Assembly (NCBI GenBank): GCA_022599775.1
Contig: JAHZLQ010000078.1
Location: 1 to 64,000, forward strand
Reading direction: 5' to 3'
DNA length: 64,000 nt
Source: Gammaproteobacteria bacterium
GTDB lineage: Bacteria; Pseudomonadota; Gammaproteobacteria; Nevskiales; Nevskiaceae
Shown here: piece by piece, positions 38,129-49,854 of the stretch
Numbering within the stretch: position 1 is the stretch's first letter
Layout: each line of letters starts with the position of its first letter
The notes under the pieces: generated by a model
Told to the model about the DNA's origin: nothing
The model's input: only the letters and a program-made list of their open reading frames with translations
The model's database searches: none
Translations under genes and position numbers: made by a program

Positions 38129-38730
38129 AACGAGCTCTGGCGGGGCCAGCGTTGGCGATCCTGTGCGCAATGCTCGCCTACGAACTGGGCCTGAGCCTGC
38201 TGCCCAGGTTGATCATGAACGCCACGATGCACGGCATCGTGCGGCGCGCCGGCGACTGGAACAGCATCTACCACGCGCCGCGCGCCAGCGCCTCGGACCG
38301 GCGCATGGTCATGCCGAGTCCGGACATGCTGTATTCCGCCTGCCCTTATGATCTCAAGGCGGGGCCCTTGCAGGTGCTGGCGCAGGTGCCGCTGGGTGTG
38401 TACTGGTCGCTGTCCGCTTATGACGACGAGAACGGCAACTATTATGCGGTGAACGATCTTCAGGCCTCGGGTCGAGTGGCCTTTGTGGTGGTGCCGGAAG
38501 CATCGCCCACGCAGGCATTCGAAGCATCGGGCGCGCGCGTCCTGCACTCGCCGAGCCGGCGCGGCGTGGTCCTGTTGCGAACGCTGTCGGACCCTCGTGA
38601 GAACGGCGCCGAGACGCTGGAAGCGCTGCGCCGCGAATCGAACTGCCGGACCTTGCCAGCCAAGTCGGCTGGTTCCAACGACGCCGGTCGGTACAATGCG
38701 GCCCCCTCAGGCGTGCTCCGCAGGGCTTGA
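38125..38730 (+). CDS. DUF1254 domain membrane protein
   Basis: The 201-residue protein begins with a hydrophobic anchor (AGPALAILCAMLAYELGLSLL). It then has the DUF1254 core (NSIYHAPRASASDRRMVMPSPDMLYSACPYDLKAGPL, VPLGVYWSLSAYDDENGNYYAVNDLQ). It pairs with the preceding DUF1214 gene. Similar split pairs occur in other proteobacteria and have no assigned role. A heat-shock-type promoter for grpE begins inside its last codons. Confidence 0.8.
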   Translation: MKRALAGPALAILCAMLAYELGLSLLPRLIMNATMHGIVRRAGDWNSIYHAPRASASDRRMVMPSPDMLYSACPYDLKAGPLQVLAQVPLGVYWSLSAYDDENGNYYAVNDLQASGRVAFVVVPEASPTQAFEASGARVLHSPSRRGVVLLRTLSDPRENGAETLEALRRESNCRTLPAKSAGSNDAGRYNAAPSGVLRRA

Positions 38731-38752
38731 ATCCTGCACGAGCGCCCCTAGG
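38726..38752 (+). promoter_or_regulatory. candidate sigma-32 promoter for grpE
   Basis: CTTGAAT (38726-38732) and CCCCTAGG (38745-38752) with a 12-bp spacer resemble the heat-shock consensus CTTGAAA / CCCCATNT. It overlaps the stop codon of the DUF1254 gene and lies 33 bp before grpE. Confidence 0.6.
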
Positions 38753-38785
38753 TAGTCCATTCACCCGCAGCCCAGAACCCAAAAC

Positions 38786-39421
38786 ATGAGCGATCCGTTC
38801 GACAAGAACGCCGGCGAAAAGGCCGATGGCCGCATTGAACCGAGTCTTGAACCGCGTGCCGAGGCGCAGACGCCGCAGATGCCGGACAGTGCCCCCCCTG
38901 CAGCGGAGGATCCGGCCGCGCCGAGCGTGAGCGAGCTGGACGAGCTTCGTGCGCAGCTGGAAGCCGCGACGGCCCGGGCATCCGCGGCCGAAGATGCGCG
39001 TCTGCGCTCGGTCGCCGAACTCGACAATGTGCGCAAGCGGGCAGAACGCGAAATCGGCAATTCTCTTAAGTTCGCCACGGAACGCCTGCTGGGCGAACTG
39101 CTGACGGTCTGCGACAGTCTGGAACTGGGGCTCAAGGCGGCCGGCAGCGCTGGCGAGGCCGCACGCAGCCTGATCGAGGGCATGGAACTGACGCACAAGC
39201 AGCTCGTCTCGGTTCTCGAAAAGCACGGCGTGTCAGCGGTGGATCCGCAGGGCCAGCCTTTCAGCCCCGAAAGCCAGGAGGCGGTTTCGATGGTTGAATC
39301 CAGCGATGTCGCGCCCAACCATGTGCTCAGCGTGATGCAGAAGGGCTACAAGTTGCATGAGCGCGTCCTGCGGCCCGCGATGGTCGTGGTCGCGCGTGCA
39401 CCGACGCAGCCACAAGCCTGA
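38786..39421 (+). CDS. grpE: nucleotide exchange factor GrpE
   Basis: GrpE releases ADP from DnaK. The 211-residue protein has a long disordered acidic N-terminus (about 50 residues). The coiled-coil dimerisation helix follows (LDELRAQLEAATARASAAEDARLRSVAELDNVRKRAEREI). The C-terminal beta-domain has the family motif near HKQLVSVLEKHGVSAVDPQGQPFSPESQEAVSMVES. dnaK starts 109 bp downstream with its own heat-shock promoter. No strong ribosome site precedes the ATG. Confidence 0.95.
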   Translation: MSDPFDKNAGEKADGRIEPSLEPRAEAQTPQMPDSAPPAAEDPAAPSVSELDELRAQLEAATARASAAEDARLRSVAELDNVRKRAEREIGNSLKFATERLLGELLTVCDSLELGLKAAGSAGEAARSLIEGMELTHKQLVSVLEKHGVSAVDPQGQPFSPESQEAVSMVESSDVAPNHVLSVMQKGYKLHERVLRPAMVVVARAPTQPQA

Positions 39422-39448
39422 TTCGGGTGAAATTTGTCGGTTTTCAGG

Positions 39449-39476
39449 CTTGAAATGAGCAAGTTCGCCCTTAACT
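39449..39476 (+). promoter_or_regulatory. candidate sigma-32 promoter for dnaK
   Basis: CTTGAAA (39449-39455) is an exact heat-shock -35 box. CCCTTAAC starts 12 bp later (39468) and partly matches CCCCATNT. It lies about 55 bp before the dnaK ATG. Confidence 0.6.
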
Positions 39477-39493
39477 AGCAGTCAAGGCTAGTT
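39473..39493. promoter_or_regulatory. 7-7-7 inverted repeat at the dnaK transcription start region
   Basis: AACTAGC and GCTAGTT are perfect inverted arms separated by 7 nt. The repeat overlaps or immediately follows the dnaK -10 region. It is not the CIRCE sequence. The position is where a repressor would sit. Confidence 0.5.
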
Positions 39494-39530
39494 CAACACA
39501 CCCATTCGGTAGAAATTTTTGGAGTCACCC

Positions 39531-41453
<1,923 letters not shown>

Positions 41454-41472
41454 TGCCGCGAGGCGCGAGGTG

Positions 41473-41504
41473 AAAGGCGTGAGGCGAGATTGCCGCACGC
41501 CTTT
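41473..41504 (+). terminator. attenuator-like hairpin between dnaK and dnaJ
   Basis: AAAGGCGTG (41473-41481) and CACGCCTTT (41496-41504) form a perfect 9-bp stem with a 14-nt loop, followed by TTGCTTT. An overlapping alternative stem (CGTGAGGCG 41478-41486 with CGCCTCACG 41534-41542) would exclude it. The GTGAGGCG units resemble a dispersed intergenic repeat. Confidence 0.5.
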
Positions 41505-41546
41505 TGCTTTGACGTCTTATGCCTCATGCCTGACGCCTCACGATCA

Positions 41547-43549
<2,003 letters not shown>

Positions 43550-43641
43550 GCCGGGTCCGGCATTCAGGCGCTGCTCATTCCTTTTTGCTTTTCTGAGCGT
43601 CTCATTCAGCGACGAACAACCGCCGGGGACCGCCGCCACCG

Positions 43642-45504
43642 ATGAACGAAAAGCCCAAGCTGGCGACCCTGTGCCTGGCTGCCCTCGGCATCGTCTACGG
43701 CGATATCGGCACCAGTCCGCTGTATGCCCTGCGCGAATGCTTCCTGCACGAAGGCATCGAGGCGACGCACGACAACGTGCTCGGAATACTGTCGCTGATC
43801 CTGTGGGCGCTGATCCTTGTGATCTCGTGCAAGTATCTGCTGTTCGTGATGCGTGCGGACAACCGCGGCGAGGGCGGTGTCGCCGCCCTGGTGGCGCTGC
43901 TCAATCCCTGGCAGGTCAAGCCCGGATCGCAACGCTATCTGCTGATGCTGTTGGGGCTTTTCGGCGCCGCGCTCATTTTTGGCGACGGCACGATCACGCC
44001 GGCTATTTCGGTGTTGAGCGCGGTCGAAGGCCTGGAAACGGCCACGCCGGCCTTCAAGCCCTATGTCATACCGGTGGCCCTGGCCATCCTGGTGGGGCTG
44101 TTTGCGCTCCAGCATCGCGGTACCGCGAAAGTCGGGCGCATTTTCGGACCGATCATCGTGGTCTGGTTTTTAGTACTGGCGCTCCTGGGCCTGAACGGCG
44201 TCCTGCAATATCCGGCGGTTCTCGCGGCCGCCAACCCGCAGCATGCCTACGTCTTTTTCGTGAACAACGGCTTTGCCGGCTTTGCCGTGCTTGGATCGGT
44301 GTTCCTGGTGGTCACCGGCGGCGAGGCCTTGTATGCGGACATGGGGCATCTGGGCCGTGCGCCGATTCGCATTACCTGGTTCGTCATGGTGTTGCCGGCC
44401 CTGCTGCTCAACTATTTCGGTCAGGGCGCCCTGATCCTGGACCGCCCCGAAGCCGCCAGGGCACCGTTCTACGAACTGGCGCCGGACTGGGCGACCTATC
44501 CACTGGTAGCCCTGGCCACGTTGGCGACCATCATTGCCTCGCAGGCGGTCATCACCGGCGTGTTCTCGCTGACCCGCCAGCTCGTGCAACTGGGACAGTT
44601 GCCGCGCGTCAACATCGTGCAGACCTCGCCGAACGAGCAGGGGCAGATCTACATCCCGCTGGTCAACTGGCTGATGATGTTGGCGACGATCGGTCTGGTC
44701 ATCGGATTCGGTTCGTCGAGCGCGCTGGCCTCGGCCTATGGAATCGCCGTGGCGACCACGATGGTGATCTCCACGATCCTCGCGTTCTTTGTTGCGCGCC
44801 GTTTCGGCTGGAACCTCTGGCTGTCCGCGGCGCTGCTGACGGTGTTCCTGATCGTGGACTTCTCCTTTTTCGGTGCGAACCTGCTCAAGGTCGCCGACGG
44901 CGGCTTTTATCCGCTGGGTGTTGCGATCCTGGTGTTCGTGCTGATGCGCACCTGGGCGCGCGGCCGGCAATTGCTCAGCGAGCGTTGGGGGCGCAGCGCG
45001 ATCACCCCCAGCGAGTTCGCCAAGCTGTTGATCATCGAGCCACCGCATCGAATCGACGGCACCGCCGTGTTCTTCACGTCCGGCTATCACGTGCCGCCGT
45101 ATCTGCTGCGGCATCTGGCGCGTCACCGCGTGATGCAGGAGCGGATCATTCTGCTGGAGGTCGAAACCCGCGACGAGCCGCGCGTGATGGCGGCGGAGCG
45201 TCTGCTTCCGATTTGCGTCGCGCCCGGCGTGATGTACGTCAAGCTCAGCTATGGCTTCATGCAGGACCCGAACGTGCCGCTGGCGCTGCGCCTGGCCGAG
45301 AAGCTCGGCATGGACCTCGAGGTGGACGCCGTGACCTACTATCTTGGGCGACAGATACTGATTCCGACGCGGAACATTCCCGGAATGTGGCTCTGGCAGG
45401 AACGATTGTTCGCGGTCCTGTCGCGCAACGCGACGCGAGTGACGGCCTTCTTCCGCCTGCCGCCCAAGGACGTCGTCGAGCTCGGATTTCAGGTCGAAAT
45501 CTGA
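43642..45504 (+). CDS. kup: KUP-family potassium uptake protein
   Basis: Kup is a low-affinity K+/H+ symporter. The 620-residue product begins with the family motif GIVYGDIGTSPLYALRECF. It has RADNRGEGG between membrane segments and GDGTITPAISVLSAVEGLE, with about twelve membrane helices in the first 430 residues. A soluble C-terminal domain follows. It sits between dapB and the acetyltransferase gene, with only 14 bp to the latter. K+ uptake could relate to osmotic balance, as might the trehalose genes upstream, but no shared regulation is visible. Confidence 0.95.
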   Translation: MNEKPKLATLCLAALGIVYGDIGTSPLYALRECFLHEGIEATHDNVLGILSLILWALILVISCKYLLFVMRADNRGEGGVAALVALLNPWQVKPGSQRYLLMLLGLFGAALIFGDGTITPAISVLSAVEGLETATPAFKPYVIPVALAILVGLFALQHRGTAKVGRIFGPIIVVWFLVLALLGLNGVLQYPAVLAAANPQHAYVFFVNNGFAGFAVLGSVFLVVTGGEALYADMGHLGRAPIRITWFVMVLPALLLNYFGQGALILDRPEAARAPFYELAPDWATYPLVALATLATIIASQAVITGVFSLTRQLVQLGQLPRVNIVQTSPNEQGQIYIPLVNWLMMLATIGLVIGFGSSSALASAYGIAVATTMVISTILAFFVARRFGWNLWLSAALLTVFLIVDFSFFGANLLKVADGGFYPLGVAILVFVLMRTWARGRQLLSERWGRSAITPSEFAKLLIIEPPHRIDGTAVFFTSGYHVPPYLLRHLARHRVMQERIILLEVETRDEPRVMAAERLLPICVAPGVMYVKLSYGFMQDPNVPLALRLAEKLGMDLEVDAVTYYLGRQILIPTRNIPGMWLWQERLFAVLSRNATRVTAFFRLPPKDVVELGFQVEI

Positions 45505-45518
45505 CAGGCTGGGGAACC

Positions 45519-46025
45519 ATGCCTGAACCCGTTGCCATGACCGCCACCCGCATCGATGCCGCCACACCGGCGGATGTTTCCGACATTCTTCGCCTGATCA
45601 AGGCCTTGGCAGATTACGAAAGGCTCGCCCACGAAGTGGTGGCGAGTGAGTCGATGATCCACGAGGCCCTGTTCGGCACAGCTCCCAAGGCCGAAGCCCT
45701 GATCGCACGACGTGATGACGCCCAGGCCGTGGGTTTCGCGCTGTACTTCCACAACTTCTCGACTTTTCTGGGCCGGGCCGGAATCTATCTCGAAGACCTG
45801 TTCGTGGAACCGCACTGTCGCGGGCATGGCATCGGCAAGGCGCTGCTGGCGCGGCTCGCGGCCCTGGCCGTCGAGCGCGGTTGCGGGCGCTTCGAATGGT
45901 CGGTGCTGGACTGGAATGCACCGTCCATTGCGTTCTACGAAAGCCTGGGAGCAAAAAAGCTCAGCGAATGGCATGTCTACAGACTCAGCGGCGATGCCTT
46001 GCACGCGTTGGCACGCGACGGATGA
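45519..46025 (+). CDS. GNAT-family N-acetyltransferase (SAT-like)
   Basis: The 168-residue protein has the GNAT fold. ALYFHNFSTFLGRAGIYLEDLFVEPHCRGHGIGKALLARLAALA contains the acetyl-CoA-binding RGHGIGKALL motif. WSVLDWNAPSIAFYESLGAKKL closes the domain. The FHNFSTFxGRxGIYLEDLFV stretch is characteristic of the spermidine/thialysine acetyltransferase subgroup, so a polyamine or amino-thiol acceptor is plausible. GGGGAA precedes the ATG at 45519; an ATG at 45537 is an alternative. It overlaps the next gene by 4 bp. Confidence 0.87.
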   Translation: MPEPVAMTATRIDAATPADVSDILRLIKALADYERLAHEVVASESMIHEALFGTAPKAEALIARRDDAQAVGFALYFHNFSTFLGRAGIYLEDLFVEPHCRGHGIGKALLARLAALAVERGCGRFEWSVLDWNAPSIAFYESLGAKKLSEWHVYRLSGDALHALARDG

Positions 46026-47119
46026 GCAGCCGCTGCGGAGTCCGTCACGGACCGATCAAGGGGCGCGGCACCGGTCTGAGGCTGGAAGGACGATTCGATC
46101 AAGAATCTCGAGAGCCTATCGATGACGGCTGGCGCGATGCCGACGAGATTCCGCAGGCTCTGCCGGAAACCGTGCTGCTGCCGGAACGTGCGCGCAGCAT
46201 CCTGAGCCGCAATCGATCGCCTGACATCCCGTTCGAAACCTCGATCAATCCTTATCGCGGCTGCGAGCACGGATGCATCTATTGCTACGCACGCCCGAGC
46301 CATGCTTACGTCGATCTGTCCCCCGGCATCGATTTCGAAACCCGGCTGTTCTACAAGCAGGATGCGGCGGCGATACTGGAACGCGAACTGGCGAAGCCGG
46401 GCTATCGCCCCAGCGTGATTTCCCTGGGCTCGAACACCGATCCGTATCAGCCGGTGGAACGCAGCCAGCGGGTCACGCGCGACATCCTGGAAGTGCTGTG
46501 GCAAAGCCGCCATCCGGTGTCCATCGTCACCAAGGGCGCTGCGCTGATCGAACGCGATCTGGACTTGCTGTCCGAGATGGCCGCGCAGCGTCTGGTGTCG
46601 GTAGCGATCTCGCTGACCACGCTGGACCCGGCGCTCAAGCGCACCCTCGAACCCCGCGCCGCTTCGCCGCAGGCGCGGTTGCGTGCGATGCGGCGGCTCA
46701 CGGACGCGGGCGTGCCGGTGATGGTCTTCGCCTCGCCGATGATCCCGGCGATCAACGATGCGGAACTCGAAGCCATGCTCGAAGCCGGTGCCCAGGCGGG
46801 CGCCATCGCGGCGAGCTTCATCCCGCTGCGCCTGCCGTTCGAGGTCAAGGACCTGTTCCGTGACTGGCTGCAGCAACACTTTCCGGATCGAGCGGCGCAT
46901 GTCATGAGCATCGTCAATCAGATGCGCGGCGGTCGCGACAATGATCCGAACTTCGGCACACGCATGCGCGGACAGGGGCCTTTCGCCGATCTGCTCGCAC
47001 AACGATTCAAGCTCGCCTGCCGGCGCTTCGGCCTCAACGGCAGTGAACGCACCCGGCTGCAACTGGACCTGAGCCAGTTCCGCGCACCGTCGCCAGGCGG
47101 GCAGCTTGGCTTGTTCTGA
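46022..47119 (+). CDS. PA0069-family radical SAM protein (SplB-like)
   Basis: The 365-residue protein contains the radical SAM cluster motif CEHGCIYCYARPSHAY, in the SplB/COG1533 style. SVISLGSNTDPYQPVE and HPVSIVTKGALI-like segments follow. Homologues are named PA0069 family and have no proven substrate. They differ from true spore photoproduct lyase. The start overlaps the acetyltransferase stop (ATGA), so the two are co-translated. An upstream extension overlaps the acetyltransferase and was rejected. Confidence 0.87.
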   Translation: MSSRCGVRHGPIKGRGTGLRLEGRFDQESREPIDDGWRDADEIPQALPETVLLPERARSILSRNRSPDIPFETSINPYRGCEHGCIYCYARPSHAYVDLSPGIDFETRLFYKQDAAAILERELAKPGYRPSVISLGSNTDPYQPVERSQRVTRDILEVLWQSRHPVSIVTKGAALIERDLDLLSEMAAQRLVSVAISLTTLDPALKRTLEPRAASPQARLRAMRRLTDAGVPVMVFASPMIPAINDAELEAMLEAGAQAGAIAASFIPLRLPFEVKDLFRDWLQQHFPDRAAHVMSIVNQMRGGRDNDPNFGTRMRGQGPFADLLAQRFKLACRRFGLNGSERTRLQLDLSQFRAPSPGGQLGLF

Positions 47120-47197
47120 TCGGAGCGCCTAACGGCCATGCCGCGAGCGGCACCCTGCAGAATGAACCTGCTGCGGCACGGCCGTTGCCCTCACACA

Positions 47198-47245
47198 CCG
47201 CTCGCAGTCGCGAGCGGTCCCCCCTCTCCCGCAAGCGGGCGAGGG
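47198..47245. terminator. two adjacent GC-rich hairpins between convergent genes
   Basis: CCGCTCGC / GCGAGCGG (47198-47217, 8-bp stem, 4-nt loop) is followed by CCCTCTCCCGC / GCGGGCGAGGG (47222-47245, one mismatch). They lie between the radical SAM gene and the minus-strand SDR gene. The second resembles a dispersed repeat common in proteobacteria. There is no T-tract, so termination is only a suggestion. Confidence 0.4.
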
Positions 47246-47276
47246 TAGGTCGGCATCACGCCGCGCGTGATTCACG

Positions 47277-48041
47277 TTAAATGCCGAAGCCACCCGACAC
47301 ATTGATCCGCTGCCCGGTGACATAGCCGTTCTGCGCCAGAAACACGGCGGCGTGGCCGATTTCCTCGGGCTTGCCCCAGCGCTTCAGGGCCAGCAGTTTC
47401 TGGGTTTCCTCGACCCATCGGTCGTCGAATACGCCACGCTCGATCAGTTGCAGGAACATCCCGGCCTCGATTACGCCGACCAAGACCGAGTTGGCGCGGA
47501 TGTTGTGCCGACCCTCTTCCTTGGCGATGCCCTGGATCAGCGCTTCGTTGGCGGCCTTGGGGGCAACCGACAGGCCGTCCCGGGGCGGCCACCAGACATG
47601 GCCGGCCGAACCCAGATGAACGTAGGAGCCACCGCCGCCTTCGCGCAAATCGGGGAGGGTGGCCTGCACTACGTTGAAGAAGCCGTGGACTTCGATATCG
47701 ATCGACTGCCGCCACAGCGCCTCGCTGGTCTCGGCCAGGCTGACTTGCTCGACCACCGGGCCGGCCGCGAACACCACGGTGTGTATCCGGCCATGGACTT
47801 TCAGTGCGTCTCGAACAACCGAACGCACCTGCTCCGCCTCGCGCAGGTCTGCGGCGTGTACCGAGGCGTTGCGCCCCAGCTTGCCGATTTCGGCGGCAAC
47901 GCGCTGCGCCACTTCGGCCTTGGCGCCGTAGCCAATCGCCACGTCACTGCCGGCGGCTGCGAAGGATTTGGCCACGTGCTGTCCAATGCCGCCGCTGCCC
48001 CCGAAGACGAGCACGGCTCCACCGTCGAATGCTTCGATCAT
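47277..48041 (-). CDS. SDR-family protein lacking the catalytic tyrosine
   Basis: The 254-residue product has a Rossmann start VLVFGGSGGIGQHVAKSFAAAGSDVA, an FAAGP stretch in place of NAG, and the C-terminal AAVFLAQNGYVTGQRINVSGGFGI. These are typical of classical short-chain dehydrogenases. The YxxxK active-site motif reads SVAPKAAN, with Ser in the Tyr position; the Lys is kept. The enzyme may therefore be inactive or use another mechanism. The ATG at 48041 follows GGGAG. It is divergent from the DUF35/thiolase genes and probably belongs to the same catabolic block. Confidence 0.85.
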   Translation of the reverse strand: MIEAFDGGAVLVFGGSGGIGQHVAKSFAAAGSDVAIGYGAKAEVAQRVAAEIGKLGRNASVHAADLREAEQVRSVVRDALKVHGRIHTVVFAAGPVVEQVSLAETSEALWRQSIDIEVHGFFNVVQATLPDLREGGGGSYVHLGSAGHVWWPPRDGLSVAPKAANEALIQGIAKEEGRHNIRANSVLVGVIEAGMFLQLIERGVFDDRWVEETQKLLALKRWGKPEEIGHAAVFLAQNGYVTGQRINVSGGFGI

Positions 48042-48234
48042 CGTCCACTCCCGTTTGCGCACGGCCAGGATTGTGGGCGGCGCGACCAACCGGCTTCGTC
48101 ACCCGTAAGGACGAGCACCACGGTGCCGACTCGTCCGTTTGCGTCAGGCTGCCGACACCAGCCAATCGATATGGTTCGAGTTCGTAGCGGCTGGCCAGCG
48201 GCTACCCGAAAATCACGATGCGAGCGAGGGAGTC

Positions 48235-48681
48235 ATGAGTTCGAATGCCGAAACGGCGCAGGCGCAGGACGCGCCCGCCAAGCCGACGCGCCTGGCGCCG
48301 ATCGTCACGCCAGACGCGAAGTTCTTTTGGGACGCGGCCGATCGCGGCGAGTTCGTCGGTCAGCGCTGCGGCGATTGCGGCCATTACCGGTTTCCGCCGC
48401 GACCGATGTGCCCGCAGTGCAACAGCCTCAACACCGAGATCGTGAACCTGTCCGGTCGCGGCAGTGTCTGCAGCTGGATTCGTCCGCTGCACCCGATGCC
48501 GTTCGGATTCCAGTCGCCGCCGATCGTGGCCACGATCGATCTTAAGGAAGGTACTCGCATGGTGTCGAATCTGGTCGACGTGGCATTCGGGGACATTCGC
48601 GCCGGCATGCCGGTCGAAGTGTGCTTCGCGGACACCATGGGCAATCACAAGGTGCCGGTGTTCCGGCCGGTGGGAGGCTAG
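48235..48681 (+). CDS. Zn-ribbon/OB-fold protein (DUF35), partner of the thiolase-like protein
   Basis: The 148-residue protein has a rubredoxin-like zinc ribbon (CGDCGHYRFPPRPMCPQC, about residues 44-61) followed by an OB-fold. DUF35 proteins bind acyl-CoA and work as obligate partners of thiolase-fold enzymes. An example is the ChsH2 C-terminal domain with the Ltp2 aldolase in steroid side-chain cleavage. GAGGGAG precedes the ATG at 48235. The thiolase-like gene starts 3 bp after the stop, the arrangement expected for a complex. Confidence 0.9.
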   Translation: MSSNAETAQAQDAPAKPTRLAPIVTPDAKFFWDAADRGEFVGQRCGDCGHYRFPPRPMCPQCNSLNTEIVNLSGRGSVCSWIRPLHPMPFGFQSPPIVATIDLKEGTRMVSNLVDVAFGDIRAGMPVEVCFADTMGNHKVPVFRPVGG

Positions 48682-48684
48682 GGC

Positions 48685-49854
48685 ATGGCACGCTGTTTCA
48701 GAGAGGCCGCGATTGCCGGCATCGGCCAGACCGAGTTTTCCAAGGAGTCCGGGCGCAGCGAGCTGCAACTGGCAGCCGAATGCTCCAAGGCGGCGCTGGA
48801 TGATGCCGGGATCGATCCGTCCGAAGTCGACGGCATGATCACCTTCACGATCGACGGCAGCGACGAGATTCATCTGGCACGCGCCCTCGGTGTCAAGGAC
48901 TTGGCGTACACCACACGCATACCGGGCGGTGGCGCCGCCGCCGCCGCCACGCTCTATCAGGCGATGGCGGCGGTCAACGCCGGCGTCTGCGAAACGGTGC
49001 TGATCTGGCGTGCGATGAACGAGCGATCCCAGTACCGCTTCGGTCAGCCGCACACGCAGGCCGCGGCGTTCCAGCCCGGCAACGGCACCGGCTCGCTGCT
49101 GTGGTGCATGCCCTACGGCGCGCAGACGCCGGCCACCTGGGGCGCGCTGACGGCGCAGCGCTACATGCAGCAGTACGGCGTCAGCAATCGTGATCTCGGC
49201 AAGCTTGCGGTGGTGCAGCGCGCCTATGCCGCGACCAATCCGCATGCCTGGTTCTATGAAAAGCCGATCACGCTCGAAGACCATCAGAACTCGAAGTGGA
49301 TCGTCGAGCCGGTATTGCGCCTGCTCGACTGCTGCCAGGAAAGCGACGGCGGCGTGGCGATCGTCGTCACCAGCCTGGAGCGTGCACGCGATCTCAAGCA
49401 GAAGCCAGTGCAGATCGTCGGCGCCTGCCAGTCGATCCCCTACAACGTGGAAGTGATCTCGAACTACTACCACGAGGACCTGTCGCGCATGCCCGAGGCC
49501 GAGGGCACGGCCAGGCGGCTCTACGCGCAGACCGGGCTCAAGCCCTCCGACATGGACGCGGCGATGATCTACGACGCGTTTTCACCGCAGGTGTTCATGC
49601 AGCTCGAGGCCTTCGGCTTCTGCGGGCGCGGCGAGGCCAAGGATTTCATCGCCGGCGGCGAAGCCTCGCCGGGCGGGCGTCTGCCGGTGAATACCCACGG
49701 CGGACTCACCGGTGAAGCCTACATCCACGGCATGAACAGCATGGCCGAGGGCGTGCGCCAGATTCGCGGCAGTTCGGTGAACCAGGTCAAGGGCGCCGAA
49801 CGCGTGCTCGTGTCCTCGGGCATGGCCGGCGCGATTCTGTCTGCGGCCGGGTGA
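48685..49854 (+). CDS. thiolase-fold lipid-transfer protein / probable Ltp2-like retro-aldolase
   Basis: This 389-residue thiolase-superfamily protein lacks the nucleophilic Cys; the usual CSSG-type region is PGGGAAAAATLYQA. The C-terminal pattern YDAFSPQVFMQLEAFGFCGRGEA, LPVNTHGGLTGEAYIHGMNSMAEGVRQIRG matches lipid-transfer-type proteins. Tyr346 lies about where the catalytic C-terminal Tyr of Ltp2 aldolase is found. Ltp2 cleaves a beta-hydroxy acyl-CoA side chain, releasing propionyl-CoA, with a DUF35 partner. Here the DUF35 gene is directly upstream. The substrate is not known. The stop overlaps the next start. Confidence 0.88.
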   Translation: MARCFREAAIAGIGQTEFSKESGRSELQLAAECSKAALDDAGIDPSEVDGMITFTIDGSDEIHLARALGVKDLAYTTRIPGGGAAAAATLYQAMAAVNAGVCETVLIWRAMNERSQYRFGQPHTQAAAFQPGNGTGSLLWCMPYGAQTPATWGALTAQRYMQQYGVSNRDLGKLAVVQRAYAATNPHAWFYEKPITLEDHQNSKWIVEPVLRLLDCCQESDGGVAIVVTSLERARDLKQKPVQIVGACQSIPYNVEVISNYYHEDLSRMPEAEGTARRLYAQTGLKPSDMDAAMIYDAFSPQVFMQLEAFGFCGRGEAKDFIAGGEASPGGRLPVNTHGGLTGEAYIHGMNSMAEGVRQIRGSSVNQVKGAERVLVSSGMAGAILSAAG

